Source: JAYFRE01 sp034926235
GTDB taxonomy: Bacteria > Pseudomonadota > Alphaproteobacteria > Rhodospirillales > Magnetospirillaceae
Reading direction: 5' to 3'
DNA length: 8,722 nucleotides
Assembly (NCBI GenBank): GCA_034926235.1
Contig: JAYFRE010000120.1
Span: forward strand, 1 to 8,722
Part shown: in pieces, positions 1 through 5,886 of the stretch
Layout of the letters: the number at the start of each line of letters is the position of its first letter
How positions within the stretch are numbered: the first letter of the stretch is position 1
The notes under the pieces: generated by a model
Databases searched by the model: none
Told to the model about the DNA's origin: nothing
The model's input: only the letters and a program-made list of their open reading frames with translations
Program-made: the position numbers and the translations under genes

Positions 1-3
1 CAC

Positions 4-2406
4 CTACCCGCGCAAGACTCCCCCGGTAGCCTTACTCACCGCCGCGACCACCTTGGCCCCGACTGCCTCGATTTCGGCGTCGGTCAAGGTGTGGTCCACC
101 GGCTGCAAGGTCACCTGGATCGCCAGACTCTTTTTGCCGTCGCCCGCATGCGCGCCTTCATAAAGATCGAACAAAGCGACATCCGCGATCAGCGCCTTGT
201 CCGCGCCGCGCGCGGCGCGGATCAGCGTTTCAGCCGGCACCGCAGCATCCAGCACGAAAGCGAAATCGCGTTCCAACGGCTGGAAGGGCGAGTTCTTCAG
301 CAGCGCCTTGGCCTTGGTCGGGCGCAGCTTGGGCAAAGGCAGCGCGTCCAGGAACAGCTCGAACGCAACCAACGGTCCCTTGACCCCCATCGCCGCCAGC
401 ACCGAAGGATGGACCTCGCCGAACCAGGCCAGCACCTTGTTGCCAAGCTTGATCGCCCCGGACCGGCCCGGATGATACCAAGCGGCGGCGCCGGGCGCGA
501 TCTGAAGCGAGGTTTCGGCGACCGCGCCGGTAGCGAGGATCGCCCCGATGGCATCGGCCTTGGCGTCAAAGGCATCGACCGGGCGCGCGGGGCGGGCCCA
601 ATGGCGCGGCCCCGAACGGCCCTGGCGGACACCGGCGGCGATCTGCTTCTGACCTGCCTCGCCCGGCTTCTCGAATTGCGGCCCCAGTTCGAACAGGGCC
701 GGATCCTTTTGCCCCCGGTCGGCATTGCGGCCAGCGGCAGCGATCAGGTTCGGCAGCAACGAAGGCCGTATCGCCGACAGATCGCTCGAAATCGGATTCG
801 ACAACACCAATCCGGCATCGATTCCGCCGAACAGCGCCGCCTGGGATTCGGGCAGGAAGGACCAGGTTACGGTTTGGACCAAGCCCCGCGCGGCCAGGGC
901 GCGCAGCACGAAACTGTCGCGGCGCTGCTTTTGCGTCAGCACCGGACGCGCGATCTCTGGGCGCGGCATCGACAGTTCGGGAATGCGGTCATAGCCCTTC
1001 AGACGCAGGACTTCCTCGACCAGATCATGTTCGCCTTCCAGATCGGCGCGCCAGGACGGCGGCTGAACCAGGAACGAATCCGGACCCTGAACCGTGACGC
1101 GGCAGCCCAGAGCGTCCAGGAAACCCTGGCATTCCCGGGATTCGGCCTCGACACCGCCCAACCGTGCGACGCGCGACGGACGGAAGACGATGTGCCGCCC
1201 CGCAACGGGCACGGCCCCGGCGACGGTCATCGCCGACGCGGTGCCGCCGCACAGTTCCAGGATCATCGCGGCAGCCGTTTCCAGCGCCGGGATCACCATT
1301 GCCGGATCAACGCCGCGCTCGAAACGGTAGCGCGCCTCCGAGTCCAACCCGAGCGCGCGCCCCGTGGCGGCGGTGCGCATCGGATCGAACAGCGCCGATT
1401 CCAGGAAGACCTCGGCCGTCGCGTCGGTCACGCCGCTATCCTCGCCACCCATGACGCCGGCCAGGCTTTGCGCGCCCACCTCGTCCGCGATCACGGTCAT
1501 CGCCTCGGTCAGCGCATAGGTTTTGCCGTTCAGCGCCAGCAATTCCTCGCCCGCATGGGCGAGCCTGGGCCCGATCCGCCCTTTCAGCCGGGCGGCGTCG
1601 AACACGTGCAAAGGCTGGCCCAGATCGTTGGCGACGTAATTGGTGACGTCCACCAGGGCCGAAATCGGGCGCACGCCGATGGCGGACAGCCGCGCCTTCA
1701 GCCAATCCGGGCTTTCGCGATTGGCAATGCCGCGGAAAAGACGCCCGGCGAACAGCCGGCAAGCCGAAGCGGCGTCATCGGGCAAATCGATGACCGCCGG
1801 AATTGGGCTGTCAAACGCGCTTTCGGGCTTCGGGACCGTCAAGGGCTTCAGCCGCCCCATGCCCGAGGCGGCAAGATCACGGGCAACGCCGCGCACCGAC
1901 AGGCAGTCGGCGCGGTTGGGCGTGATGGCGATGTCGAAGACCGGATCGCAGGGCAAAACCTGCGTCAGAGGAACGCCGAGCGGCGTATCGCCGGGCAGTT
2001 CGATGATGCCGTTATGATCCTCGCCCAACCCCAATTCACGGGCCGAGCACATCATCGCCTGGGATTCGATCCCACGCACCATGCCCTTTTTCAAAACATC
2101 GCCGGTGGCCGGGATGACCACGCCGGGGGTGGCCAGCACCACCTTGATCCCCGCCCGCGCATTGGGCGCGCCGCAGACGACCTGATAGCGGGATTGGCCG
2201 TCTTCGACCACGCACAGGCGCAGCCGGTCGGCGTTGGGATGGGGCGCGGCTTCGACCACATGGGCGGTGATGAAGCCGGACAGGCGTTCGGCCGGATCGT
2301 CGATGCCCTCGACCTCCAACCCCAGCATGGTCAGGCGTTCGGACAGTTCCGCGACGGTGGCGTCGGTATCGAGATGGCTTTTCAGCCAGGACAGCGTGAA
2401 TTTCAT
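4..2406 (-). CDS. pheT: Phenylalanyl-tRNA synthetase beta subunit PheT
   Basis: The beta chain of the cytosolic (alpha-beta)2 phenylalanyl-tRNA synthetase; it helps bind tRNA-Phe and edits mischarged Tyr-tRNA. The 800 residues match the usual bacterial length of about 790 to 800. Visible parts, in order: the N-terminal segment MKFTLSWLKSHLD; an OB-fold tRNA-binding domain at about 43-150 (AAPHPNADRLRLC, QVVCGAPNAR); B3/B4 editing region at about 210-390; B5 region ending near LVEEVLRLKGYDRIP; a catalytic-like core; and a C-terminal FDX-ACB anticodon-binding domain over roughly the last 95 residues (FQPLERDFAFVLD). The ATG at 2404-2406 overlaps the pheS stop as ATGA, which fixes the start and implies translational coupling. 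It closes the rpmI-rplT-pheS-pheT block. The stop lies at 4-6, so any terminator is outside the window. Nothing looks truncated. The long plus-strand frame opposite it is a GC-rich shadow. Confidence 0.98.
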   Translation of the reverse strand: MKFTLSWLKSHLDTDATVAELSERLTMLGLEVEGIDDPAERLSGFITAHVVEAAPHPNADRLRLCVVEDGQSRYQVVCGAPNARAGIKVVLATPGVVIPATGDVLKKGMVRGIESQAMMCSARELGLGEDHNGIIELPGDTPLGVPLTQVLPCDPVFDIAITPNRADCLSVRGVARDLAASGMGRLKPLTVPKPESAFDSPIPAVIDLPDDAASACRLFAGRLFRGIANRESPDWLKARLSAIGVRPISALVDVTNYVANDLGQPLHVFDAARLKGRIGPRLAHAGEELLALNGKTYALTEAMTVIADEVGAQSLAGVMGGEDSGVTDATAEVFLESALFDPMRTAATGRALGLDSEARYRFERGVDPAMVIPALETAAAMILELCGGTASAMTVAGAVPVAGRHIVFRPSRVARLGGVEAESRECQGFLDALGCRVTVQGPDSFLVQPPSWRADLEGEHDLVEEVLRLKGYDRIPELSMPRPEIARPVLTQKQRRDSFVLRALAARGLVQTVTWSFLPESQAALFGGIDAGLVLSNPISSDLSAIRPSLLPNLIAAAGRNADRGQKDPALFELGPQFEKPGEAGQKQIAAGVRQGRSGPRHWARPARPVDAFDAKADAIGAILATGAVAETSLQIAPGAAAWYHPGRSGAIKLGNKVLAWFGEVHPSVLAAMGVKGPLVAFELFLDALPLPKLRPTKAKALLKNSPFQPLERDFAFVLDAAVPAETLIRAARGADKALIADVALFDLYEGAHAGDGKKSLAIQVTLQPVDHTLTDAEIEAVGAKVVAAVSKATGGVLRG

Positions 2407-3479
2407 CGGGTGAGCCCTCCGGCGAGGGTGGGCACGTCAAGGGCGGCAAAGCCGTAGTGACGCAACCAGCGCAGATCGGAATCAAAGAAGGTGCGAAGGT
2501 CGGGGATGCCGTATTTCAGCATGGCGATACGTTCGATCCCCATGCCGAAGGCGAAGCCCTGATAGATCTCGGGGTCGATGCCGCAATTCTTCAGCACATT
2601 GGGATGGACCATGCCCGCCCCCAGGATTTCCAGCCAGTCCGAACCCTCGCCGATCTTGAGTTCGCCGCCTTGGCGCGAACAACCGATATCGACTTCGACC
2701 GACGGCTCGGTGAAGGGGAAGAAGGAGGGGCGGAACCGCACCGGCACACCGTCCTTTTCAAAATAGGTGCGCACGAATTCGATCAGGCAGCCTTTGAGAT
2801 GGCCCATATTGGTTGCCTGATCGACCACCAATCCCTCGACCTGATGGAACATCGGCGTGTGCGTCATGTCCGAATCGCAGCGATAGGTGCGCCCCGGCGC
2901 AATGATGCGGATCGGCGGCTTCGTCCCCAGCATGGTCCGCACCTGGACCGGCGAGGTATGGGTGCGCAAAAGCTGCCGCGACCCGTCCTCGGCTTCGGGG
3001 AAGAAAAAGGTGTCGTGCATCATCCGCGCCGGATGGCCCGGCGGGAAGTTCAGCGCGGTGAAATTGTGGAAATCGTCCTCGATATCCGGACCCTCGGCGA
3101 CGGCAAACCCCATCTGGGCAAAGATGGCGGTCACCTCGTCGATGGTCTGGGTGATCGGATGGACCCGCCCTTCCGCTTCAGGCCGCACGGGCAGGGTCAC
3201 ATCGATCGATTCGCGGATCAGCCTTGCGTCCAGGGCGGCGGCGTCCAGAGCGCCGCGGCGGGCGTCGAGCGCGGCCTGGACCGCTTCCTTGGCGGCGTTG
3301 AGGCGCGGCCCGGCGGCCTTGCGCTCTTCGGGCGACATGCCGCCCAATTCCTTCATCAAAAGGCTGATCGCGCCCTTCTTGCCAAGCAATCCGACGCGCA
3401 AGGCCTCAAGCGCCTCGGGTGTCGCGGCGGCGGCGATATCGGCCTCGGCCTGACGCACTATCGATTCCGGATCGGTCAT
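2403..3479 (-). CDS. pheS: Phenylalanyl-tRNA synthetase alpha subunit PheS
   Basis: The catalytic alpha chain of phenylalanyl-tRNA synthetase, a class II enzyme that activates Phe with ATP and loads tRNA-Phe. At 358 residues it has the normal bacterial length. Residues 1-90 are an Ala/Glu/Arg-rich N-terminal helical arm. The catalytic domain begins at HPITQTIDEV (107-116). Class II motif 2 is visible as GRTYRCDSDMTHTPMFHQVEG (around 196-216), and motif 3 as AFGMGIERIAMLKYGIPDLR (310-329). The FTEPSVEVD segment (256-264) belongs to the substrate pocket. The ATG at 3477-3479 is preceded by AGGA about 8 bases upstream. It overlaps pheT by 4 bp. A hairpin that could attenuate or terminate transcription lies in the 108-bp gap after rplT. 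I looked there for a Phe-rich leader peptide like the E. coli pheM system and did not find one. Confidence 0.98.
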   Translation of the reverse strand: MTDPESIVRQAEADIAAAATPEALEALRVGLLGKKGAISLLMKELGGMSPEERKAAGPRLNAAKEAVQAALDARRGALDAAALDARLIRESIDVTLPVRPEAEGRVHPITQTIDEVTAIFAQMGFAVAEGPDIEDDFHNFTALNFPPGHPARMMHDTFFFPEAEDGSRQLLRTHTSPVQVRTMLGTKPPIRIIAPGRTYRCDSDMTHTPMFHQVEGLVVDQATNMGHLKGCLIEFVRTYFEKDGVPVRFRPSFFPFTEPSVEVDIGCSRQGGELKIGEGSDWLEILGAGMVHPNVLKNCGIDPEIYQGFAFGMGIERIAMLKYGIPDLRTFFDSDLRWLRHYGFAALDVPTLAGGLTR

Positions 3480-3507
3480 GGATTATTCCTGCTTCGAGGA
3501 CGAACGG

Positions 3508-3539
3508 AAAAGGGGCCGCCCATGCATGGACGGCCCCTT
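3508..3539 (-). terminator. GC-rich hairpin between rplT and pheS, terminator or attenuator
   Basis: In minus-strand RNA, arms of about 12 bp (GGGGCCG core, one U-G pair) close a 6-base AUGCAU loop. The stem runs into four U residues, two of them at the stem foot, followed by CC. It lies about 50 bp after the rplT stop and 30 bp before the pheS ATG. This is the form of an intrinsic terminator with a short U tract, so partial read-through from the ribosomal protein genes into pheST is plausible. In E. coli and relatives pheST is controlled by attenuation at this position, but no Phe-rich leader peptide is seen here. Confidence 0.6.
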
Positions 3540-3587
3540 CCCTATTTTGCGGCGGGTACGGCGAACGCGGCGTTTTAAGGCTTGATT

Positions 3588-3947
3588 TTAAGCCTTGAGA
3601 GCCTGTTCGGCCTTGGCGACCAGCGACTTGAAGGCGTCCGGCTGGGTGATGGCCAGATCGGACAGAACCTTGCGGTCCAGTTCGATCCCGGCCTTCTTCA
3701 GACCGCCCATAAATCGGCTGTAGGTCAAACCATGCTGCCGCGCGCCGGCATTGATGCGCTGAATCCACAGACCCCGGAAATCGCGCTTCTTGGTGCGGCG
3801 ATCACGGTAGGCATAGCGCAGCGCCTTTTCGACGCGCTGGATGGCAATGCGGAAATTCGTACTGGACCGGCCGCGATAGCCCTTGGCCAGCTTGATGATC
3901 TTACGGTGACGGGCGTGCGTGGTGACGCCCCGTTTAACACGTGCCAT
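3588..3947 (-). CDS. rplT: 50S ribosomal protein L20
   Basis: L20 is a basic protein of the large ribosomal subunit that binds 23S rRNA early and is needed for 50S assembly. In several bacteria it also represses its own operon by binding the leader mRNA. The 119 residues match the family. The N-terminal basic extension (MARVKRGVTTHARHRKIIKLA) and the globular domain (RDFRGLWIQRINAGAR, GLTYSRFMGGLKKAGIELDRK, LSDLA) are typical. The ATG at 3945-3947 lies three bases after the rpmI stop, and its ribosome binding site (GGGG) falls inside the last codons of rpmI, so the two are translated together. Downstream come a weak 7-bp hairpin over the stop codon and then the stronger pheS-proximal hairpin. 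Confidence 0.98.
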   Translation of the reverse strand: MARVKRGVTTHARHRKIIKLAKGYRGRSSTNFRIAIQRVEKALRYAYRDRRTKKRDFRGLWIQRINAGARQHGLTYSRFMGGLKKAGIELDRKVLSDLAITQPDAFKSLVAKAEQALKA

Positions 3948-3950
3948 GGC

Positions 3951-4154
3951 TTAAACCCCGTTCGGCAGATAGAATCTCTTGATGTTGGGCTGATCGACCT
4001 CAGCGACGATATAGGTGCCGCGGGCCTGGCGCTTCATCTTCGGGGTCTTGGCGGACAGGCAGTGGCGCTTGAAGCCGAAATTGGCGCGCACCTTGCCGGT
4101 CCCGGTGAGCTTGAACCGCTTCTTAGCGGAGCTCTTGGTCTTCATCTTGGGCAT
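3951..4154 (-). CDS. rpmI: 50S ribosomal protein L35
   Basis: L35 is a small, very basic protein of the large ribosomal subunit. The 67 residues begin with the diagnostic MPKMKTKSSAKKRFKLTGTG and continue with FGFKRHCLSAKTPKMKR, a standard bacterial L35. The ATG at 4152-4154 has a good Shine-Dalgarno (AAGGAAG) a few bases upstream. rplT follows after three bases. In many bacteria infC (initiation factor IF3) lies directly upstream; here there is instead about 80 bases of leader and a promoter, so rpmI appears to be the first gene of the operon. Confidence 0.98.
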   Translation of the reverse strand: MPKMKTKSSAKKRFKLTGTGKVRANFGFKRHCLSAKTPKMKRQARGTYIVAEVDQPNIKRFYLPNGV

Positions 4155-4192
4155 TTTCGCTTCCTTATCTTAAAGGGTCGAGAGCGATTCAT

Positions 4193-4229
4193 GGGTGCCG
4201 AGGCATGCCCTTACAGGCCTCGCCCACCC
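4193..4229 (-). promoter_or_regulatory. Leader hairpin upstream of rpmI-rplT
   Basis: In the minus-strand transcript GGGTG pairs with CACCC (5 bp), then after a small internal loop (GG opposite G) CGAGGC pairs with GCCTCG (6 bp), closing a 12-base loop. The element begins a few bases after the predicted transcription start (about 4236) and lies about 40 bases before the rpmI ATG. L20 is known to repress rpmI-rplT by binding leader RNA in enterobacteria and Bacillus. This hairpin is a candidate for such control, but I cannot show that it resembles any described L20 leader. Confidence 0.4.
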
Positions 4230-4242
4230 GGCGAAAGCGCAG

Positions 4243-4271
4243 GTTATAGCCCCGCTTCGCCGCAAATGCAA
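4243..4271 (-). promoter_or_regulatory. Predicted housekeeping promoter of rpmI-rplT
   Basis: On the minus strand TTGCAT (4266-4271) and TATAAC (4243-4248) are separated by exactly 17 bp. The -10 box matches the sigma-70 consensus at 5 of 6 positions; the -35 box keeps TTG. Predicted transcription start is near 4236, giving a leader of about 80 bases before rpmI. Confidence 0.6.
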
Positions 4272-4305
4272 GCCAACGGAACAATCGGCCCCGTCCCAGC
4301 CTGAA

Positions 4306-4335
4306 TCCCGACCTCGGACGACCCGTTCCCGACCT
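4306..4335. repeat. 9-bp direct repeat upstream of the rpmI promoter
   Basis: TCCCGACCT occurs at 4306-4314 and again at 4327-4335. The copies are 21 bp apart start to start, two helical turns, so they lie on the same DNA face. The near copy is about 35 bp upstream of the rpmI -35 box. This could be a paired regulator site or chance; no regulator is identified. Confidence 0.25.
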
Positions 4336-4368
4336 GCTTTCGGGGCGCCGAACTGCAGGGCCGGGCCT

Positions 4369-4512
4369 TCAGCTGGAAGCATCGGACGGCAACGAAGCGC
4401 CCATGTTGGTCGTTCCGCAGGTCATGGGCGTTTCCAGATAGCAGGCCTTGCAAAGGTCGGTGCCACGGCACGTTAGGGCCCGATTCTTTTCCTCCGTGGT
4501 TTCGCCTACCTG
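4369..4512 (-). pseudogene. Possible C-terminal remnant of a Cys-rich protein
   Basis: On the minus strand a 47-codon frame is open between an in-frame TGA at 4513-4515 and a stop at 4369-4371. It contains LTCRGTDLCKACYLE followed by a fourth Cys, a C-x5-C-x2-C-x9-C spacing like a metal-binding knuckle. Third codon positions are mostly G or C, as in the host genes. There is no ATG or GTG ahead of the Cys cluster, so it cannot be an intact gene as it stands. It may be the tail of a host gene cut off when the AT-rich cassette arrived. The LCKAC core resembles C-terminal Cys motifs of some tRNA thiolases, but this is too short to assign. It may also be chance. Confidence 0.22.
4394..4434 (+). 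repeat. 12-bp inverted repeat able to form an RNA hairpin
   Basis: 4394-4405 (GAAGCGCCCATG) pairs with 4423-4434 (CATGGGCGTTTC), 12 bp with a single G-U pair in plus-strand RNA, around a 17-base loop. The core CGCCCATG/CATGGGCG is perfect. No U tract follows, so it is not an ordinary terminator. It overlaps the Cys-rich minus-strand frame. It might be part of a small structured RNA, but I recognise no family. Confidence 0.3.
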
Positions 4513-4537
4513 TCAGCATGATTTCGAGGCTTGGCGT

Positions 4538-4566
4538 TTGACACCACCTCGTTCGGTTGCTACCCC
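4538..4566 (+). promoter_or_regulatory. Tentative promoter of the membrane-protein/caspase pair
   Basis: A perfect -35 box TTGACA (4538-4543) is followed at 17 bp by TACCCC (4561-4566), a poor -10 match. Transcription would start near 4573, giving a leader of about 25 bases before the ATG at 4598. The weak -10 leaves open that an activator or another sigma factor is needed, or that the true promoter lies elsewhere. Confidence 0.3.
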
Positions 4567-4597
4567 TGAGAATCAAAAATGCAGACCAGGGGGCGAA

Positions 4598-5089
4598 ATG
4601 GATTCGACGATTGCAAGCGCAATATTTGGCGCAGCTTCGAGTTTGATAGGTGCGGCCCTCGGCGCATTTGGCGCTTGGTGGGCGGCAAAGGAGTCGACCG
4701 CGAGTCAACGAAAAACAGCCGAAAAAGATCTTGAGGAGAGAAAGCTCTCTGCTATTAATTCGATGATGTTGCGTATTTGCGAGCTTGGAATTCAATATCC
4801 ATACTTCGAAGATCAAGAATTTTGCAGTTCATTCAGAAATAGGTGTGGGGATGAACGCATACGATACATTAATTATTGTTGTATAATATTTAACACCATC
4901 AATATGGCGTGGCACTTCTGCAAAAATAGCGGCAATAAAGTTTCTGACATCATTGGTATCGATGAATTTTTATCAAAGCACCATGTTTGGTGGGAATCTG
5001 ATTTGGATAACTTCCAGTATGAGTGGGATTTTATACAATATATAAAAAATTTAATCGAAGAATTAAAGAAAAAAAATAGAATCCAATAA
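4598..5089 (+). CDS. Small membrane-anchored protein of unknown function, gene pair with caspase-like protease
   Basis: I do not recognise a named family. The 163-residue product begins with one hydrophobic segment (about 5-30) rich in Gly, Ala and Ser, with small residues every fourth position (G18, G22, A26, A30; also S7, G11, S15), a glycine-zipper-like pattern, ending in two Trp. A charged, probably coiled or helical stretch follows (about 31-55), then a soluble helical domain with YPYFEDQEF (67-75), RYINYCCIIFNTINMAWHF (89-107) and WWES (131-134). A Lys-rich tail ends it. The helix-then-charge layout suggests an anchored protein with a cytoplasmic domain. The start at 4598 is chosen for its AGGGGG Shine-Dalgarno 5 bases upstream; the frame is open further back, but that part does not look coding. 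The gene is markedly AT-rich compared with neighbours. It precedes the caspase-like gene by 32 bp. I infer an effector, pore-former or protease substrate; this is unproven. Confidence 0.8.
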   Translation: MDSTIASAIFGAASSLIGAALGAFGAWWAAKESTASQRKTAEKDLEERKLSAINSMMLRICELGIQYPYFEDQEFCSSFRNRCGDERIRYINYCCIIFNTINMAWHFCKNSGNKVSDIIGIDEFLSKHHVWWESDLDNFQYEWDFIQYIKNLIEELKKKNRIQ

Positions 5090-5121
5090 GCATCCCCGTC
5101 ACATCCATATGGAGTATAGCC

Positions 5122-5871
5122 ATGAAAAGGTGCGCGCTTATTATCGTAAACCCAGGAAATGCCGGACAAAAAAGTTATTGCAAGGGCGTATTCAAAGACG
5201 CTCTGAATTATGATTCCTTTCTCAAATCGCCAAATGGCGGCTACTGGAAAAATGATGAAATACACACCCTTGATAGAAAAGACGCGTCAACGGTCAGGGA
5301 CGCGATAAAATTCCTCCAAAGTGTCGATTATTCATTTATTGCATTTTGTGGCCATGGGGGGCACAGCTCCGCCAGTGCATCCGTCACCGTTGAAATAAAA
5401 CCCGGCGTTAGTATAAGCTCCGATGAACTGAGAAAAGGGGCAAAGCGGCACACATTAGTTCTTGATTGCTGTAGGGGGATCGAAAAACCGAGGGTCTTGT
5501 TAGAGGCTGCGCTTGAAAGGGCATACAAGTCAGAGTCCTTGATATCTCCAGATAAGTGCAGGAAATTTTATGAAACGCGCATTCAAGAATGTGGTGAAGG
5601 AATTATCGTGGCGCACGGTTGTGCGCTTGGCGAGCAAGCTGGAGATGACGAGGAACTTGGTGGATTTTATTCGTATAGCTTGATCGACGCCGCCAAGAAG
5701 TGGATTGACACTACTGTCGTTGACACAAAAACCAATTGTTGCATCTTATCAGTACCAGAAGCACACGATAAGGCGCTTACTGGCGTCGATAGGATGAGTG
5801 CCGATCGACAGCATCCGAAAATTTCGAAGCCGAGATCGGAAACTCACTTCCCATTCGCGATTATTGCCTAA
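5122..5871 (+). CDS. Stand-alone caspase-like (C14-type) cysteine peptidase
   Basis: The 249-residue product carries a caspase-fold (clan CD) peptidase domain over nearly its whole length. The first strand is CALIIVNPG (4-12). The catalytic His is H78 in YSFIAFCGHGG (70-80), and the catalytic Cys is most likely C117 in HTLVLDCCRG (110-119), aligned with the DSC or DCC motif of bacterial metacaspases. A further strand, GIIVAHGCALGEQAG (160-174) followed by GGFYSYSLIDA, and a C-terminal QHPKISKPRSETHFPFAI (230-247) are also typical. There is no signal peptide, membrane segment or fused sensor (WD40, TPR, SAVED), so it is a minimal cytosolic form. The ATG at 5122 has GGAG at 5111-5114. It lies 32 bp after the membrane-protein gene and shares its low GC. 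Bacterial caspase-like proteases act in anti-phage suicide systems, for example by cleaving gasdermins. No gasdermin is here, so the neighbouring membrane protein is the obvious candidate partner. Confidence 0.88.
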   Translation: MKRCALIIVNPGNAGQKSYCKGVFKDALNYDSFLKSPNGGYWKNDEIHTLDRKDASTVRDAIKFLQSVDYSFIAFCGHGGHSSASASVTVEIKPGVSISSDELRKGAKRHTLVLDCCRGIEKPRVLLEAALERAYKSESLISPDKCRKFYETRIQECGEGIIVAHGCALGEQAGDDEELGGFYSYSLIDAAKKWIDTTVVDTKTNCCILSVPEAHDKALTGVDRMSADRQHPKISKPRSETHFPFAIIA

Positions 5872-5886
5872 TGGCGTAACCCCGAG

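Larger units (their letters stand above)
4155..4597. other. Intergenic region between rpmI and the accessory plus-strand genes
   Basis: This stretch of 443 bp has no confident complete gene. From the rpmI side it holds the ribosome binding site, a leader hairpin (4193-4229), the rpmI promoter (4243-4271), a 9-bp direct repeat (4306-4335), a stop-to-stop Cys-rich minus-strand frame (4369-4512), a 12-bp stem on the plus strand (4394-4434) and a tentative plus-strand promoter (4538-4566). Up to about 4510 the composition matches the GC-rich host. Beyond about 4570 it turns AT-rich, so an old insertion boundary may lie between about 4515 and 4597. Confidence 0.6.

Noticed and set aside
91..2457. 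Very long plus-strand open frame opposite pheT (788 codons), and similar long frames opposite pheS and ubiB
   Set aside because: They are antisense shadows of GC-rich genes: compositions heavy in Arg, Gln, Gly and His with no recognisable domains, while the opposite strand encodes clear PheT, PheS and UbiB.
3480..3530. Possible leader peptide before pheS starting at an ATG in the hairpin loop
   Set aside because: The two short frames contain at most one Phe and lack a convincing ribosome binding site, so they do not fit a Phe attenuation peptide.
3577..3596. 7-bp inverted repeat AAGGCTT/AAGCCTT over the rplT stop codon
   Set aside because: The stem is short and AT-containing and no U run follows it in the transcript direction, so it is not a convincing terminator.
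4380..4500. Signal recognition particle RNA or other known structured RNA in the GC-rich intergenic part
   Set aside because: The conserved SRP core bases (GGTC with the GGAA tetraloop and GCAGCC) are missing, and no other RNA family signature was recognised.
4448..4597. N-terminal extension of the membrane protein by 50 residues to an upstream ATG
   Set aside because: The extra residues look random, the internal ATG at 4598 has a strong Shine-Dalgarno (AGGGGG) directly before it, and the hydrophobic helix then falls at the N-terminus as expected.
4244..4816. 190-codon minus-strand open frame across the intergenic region and the start of the membrane-protein gene
   Set aside because: It has no recognisable domain, mixed and unlikely composition, and runs across the GC shift and antisense to a better supported gene.
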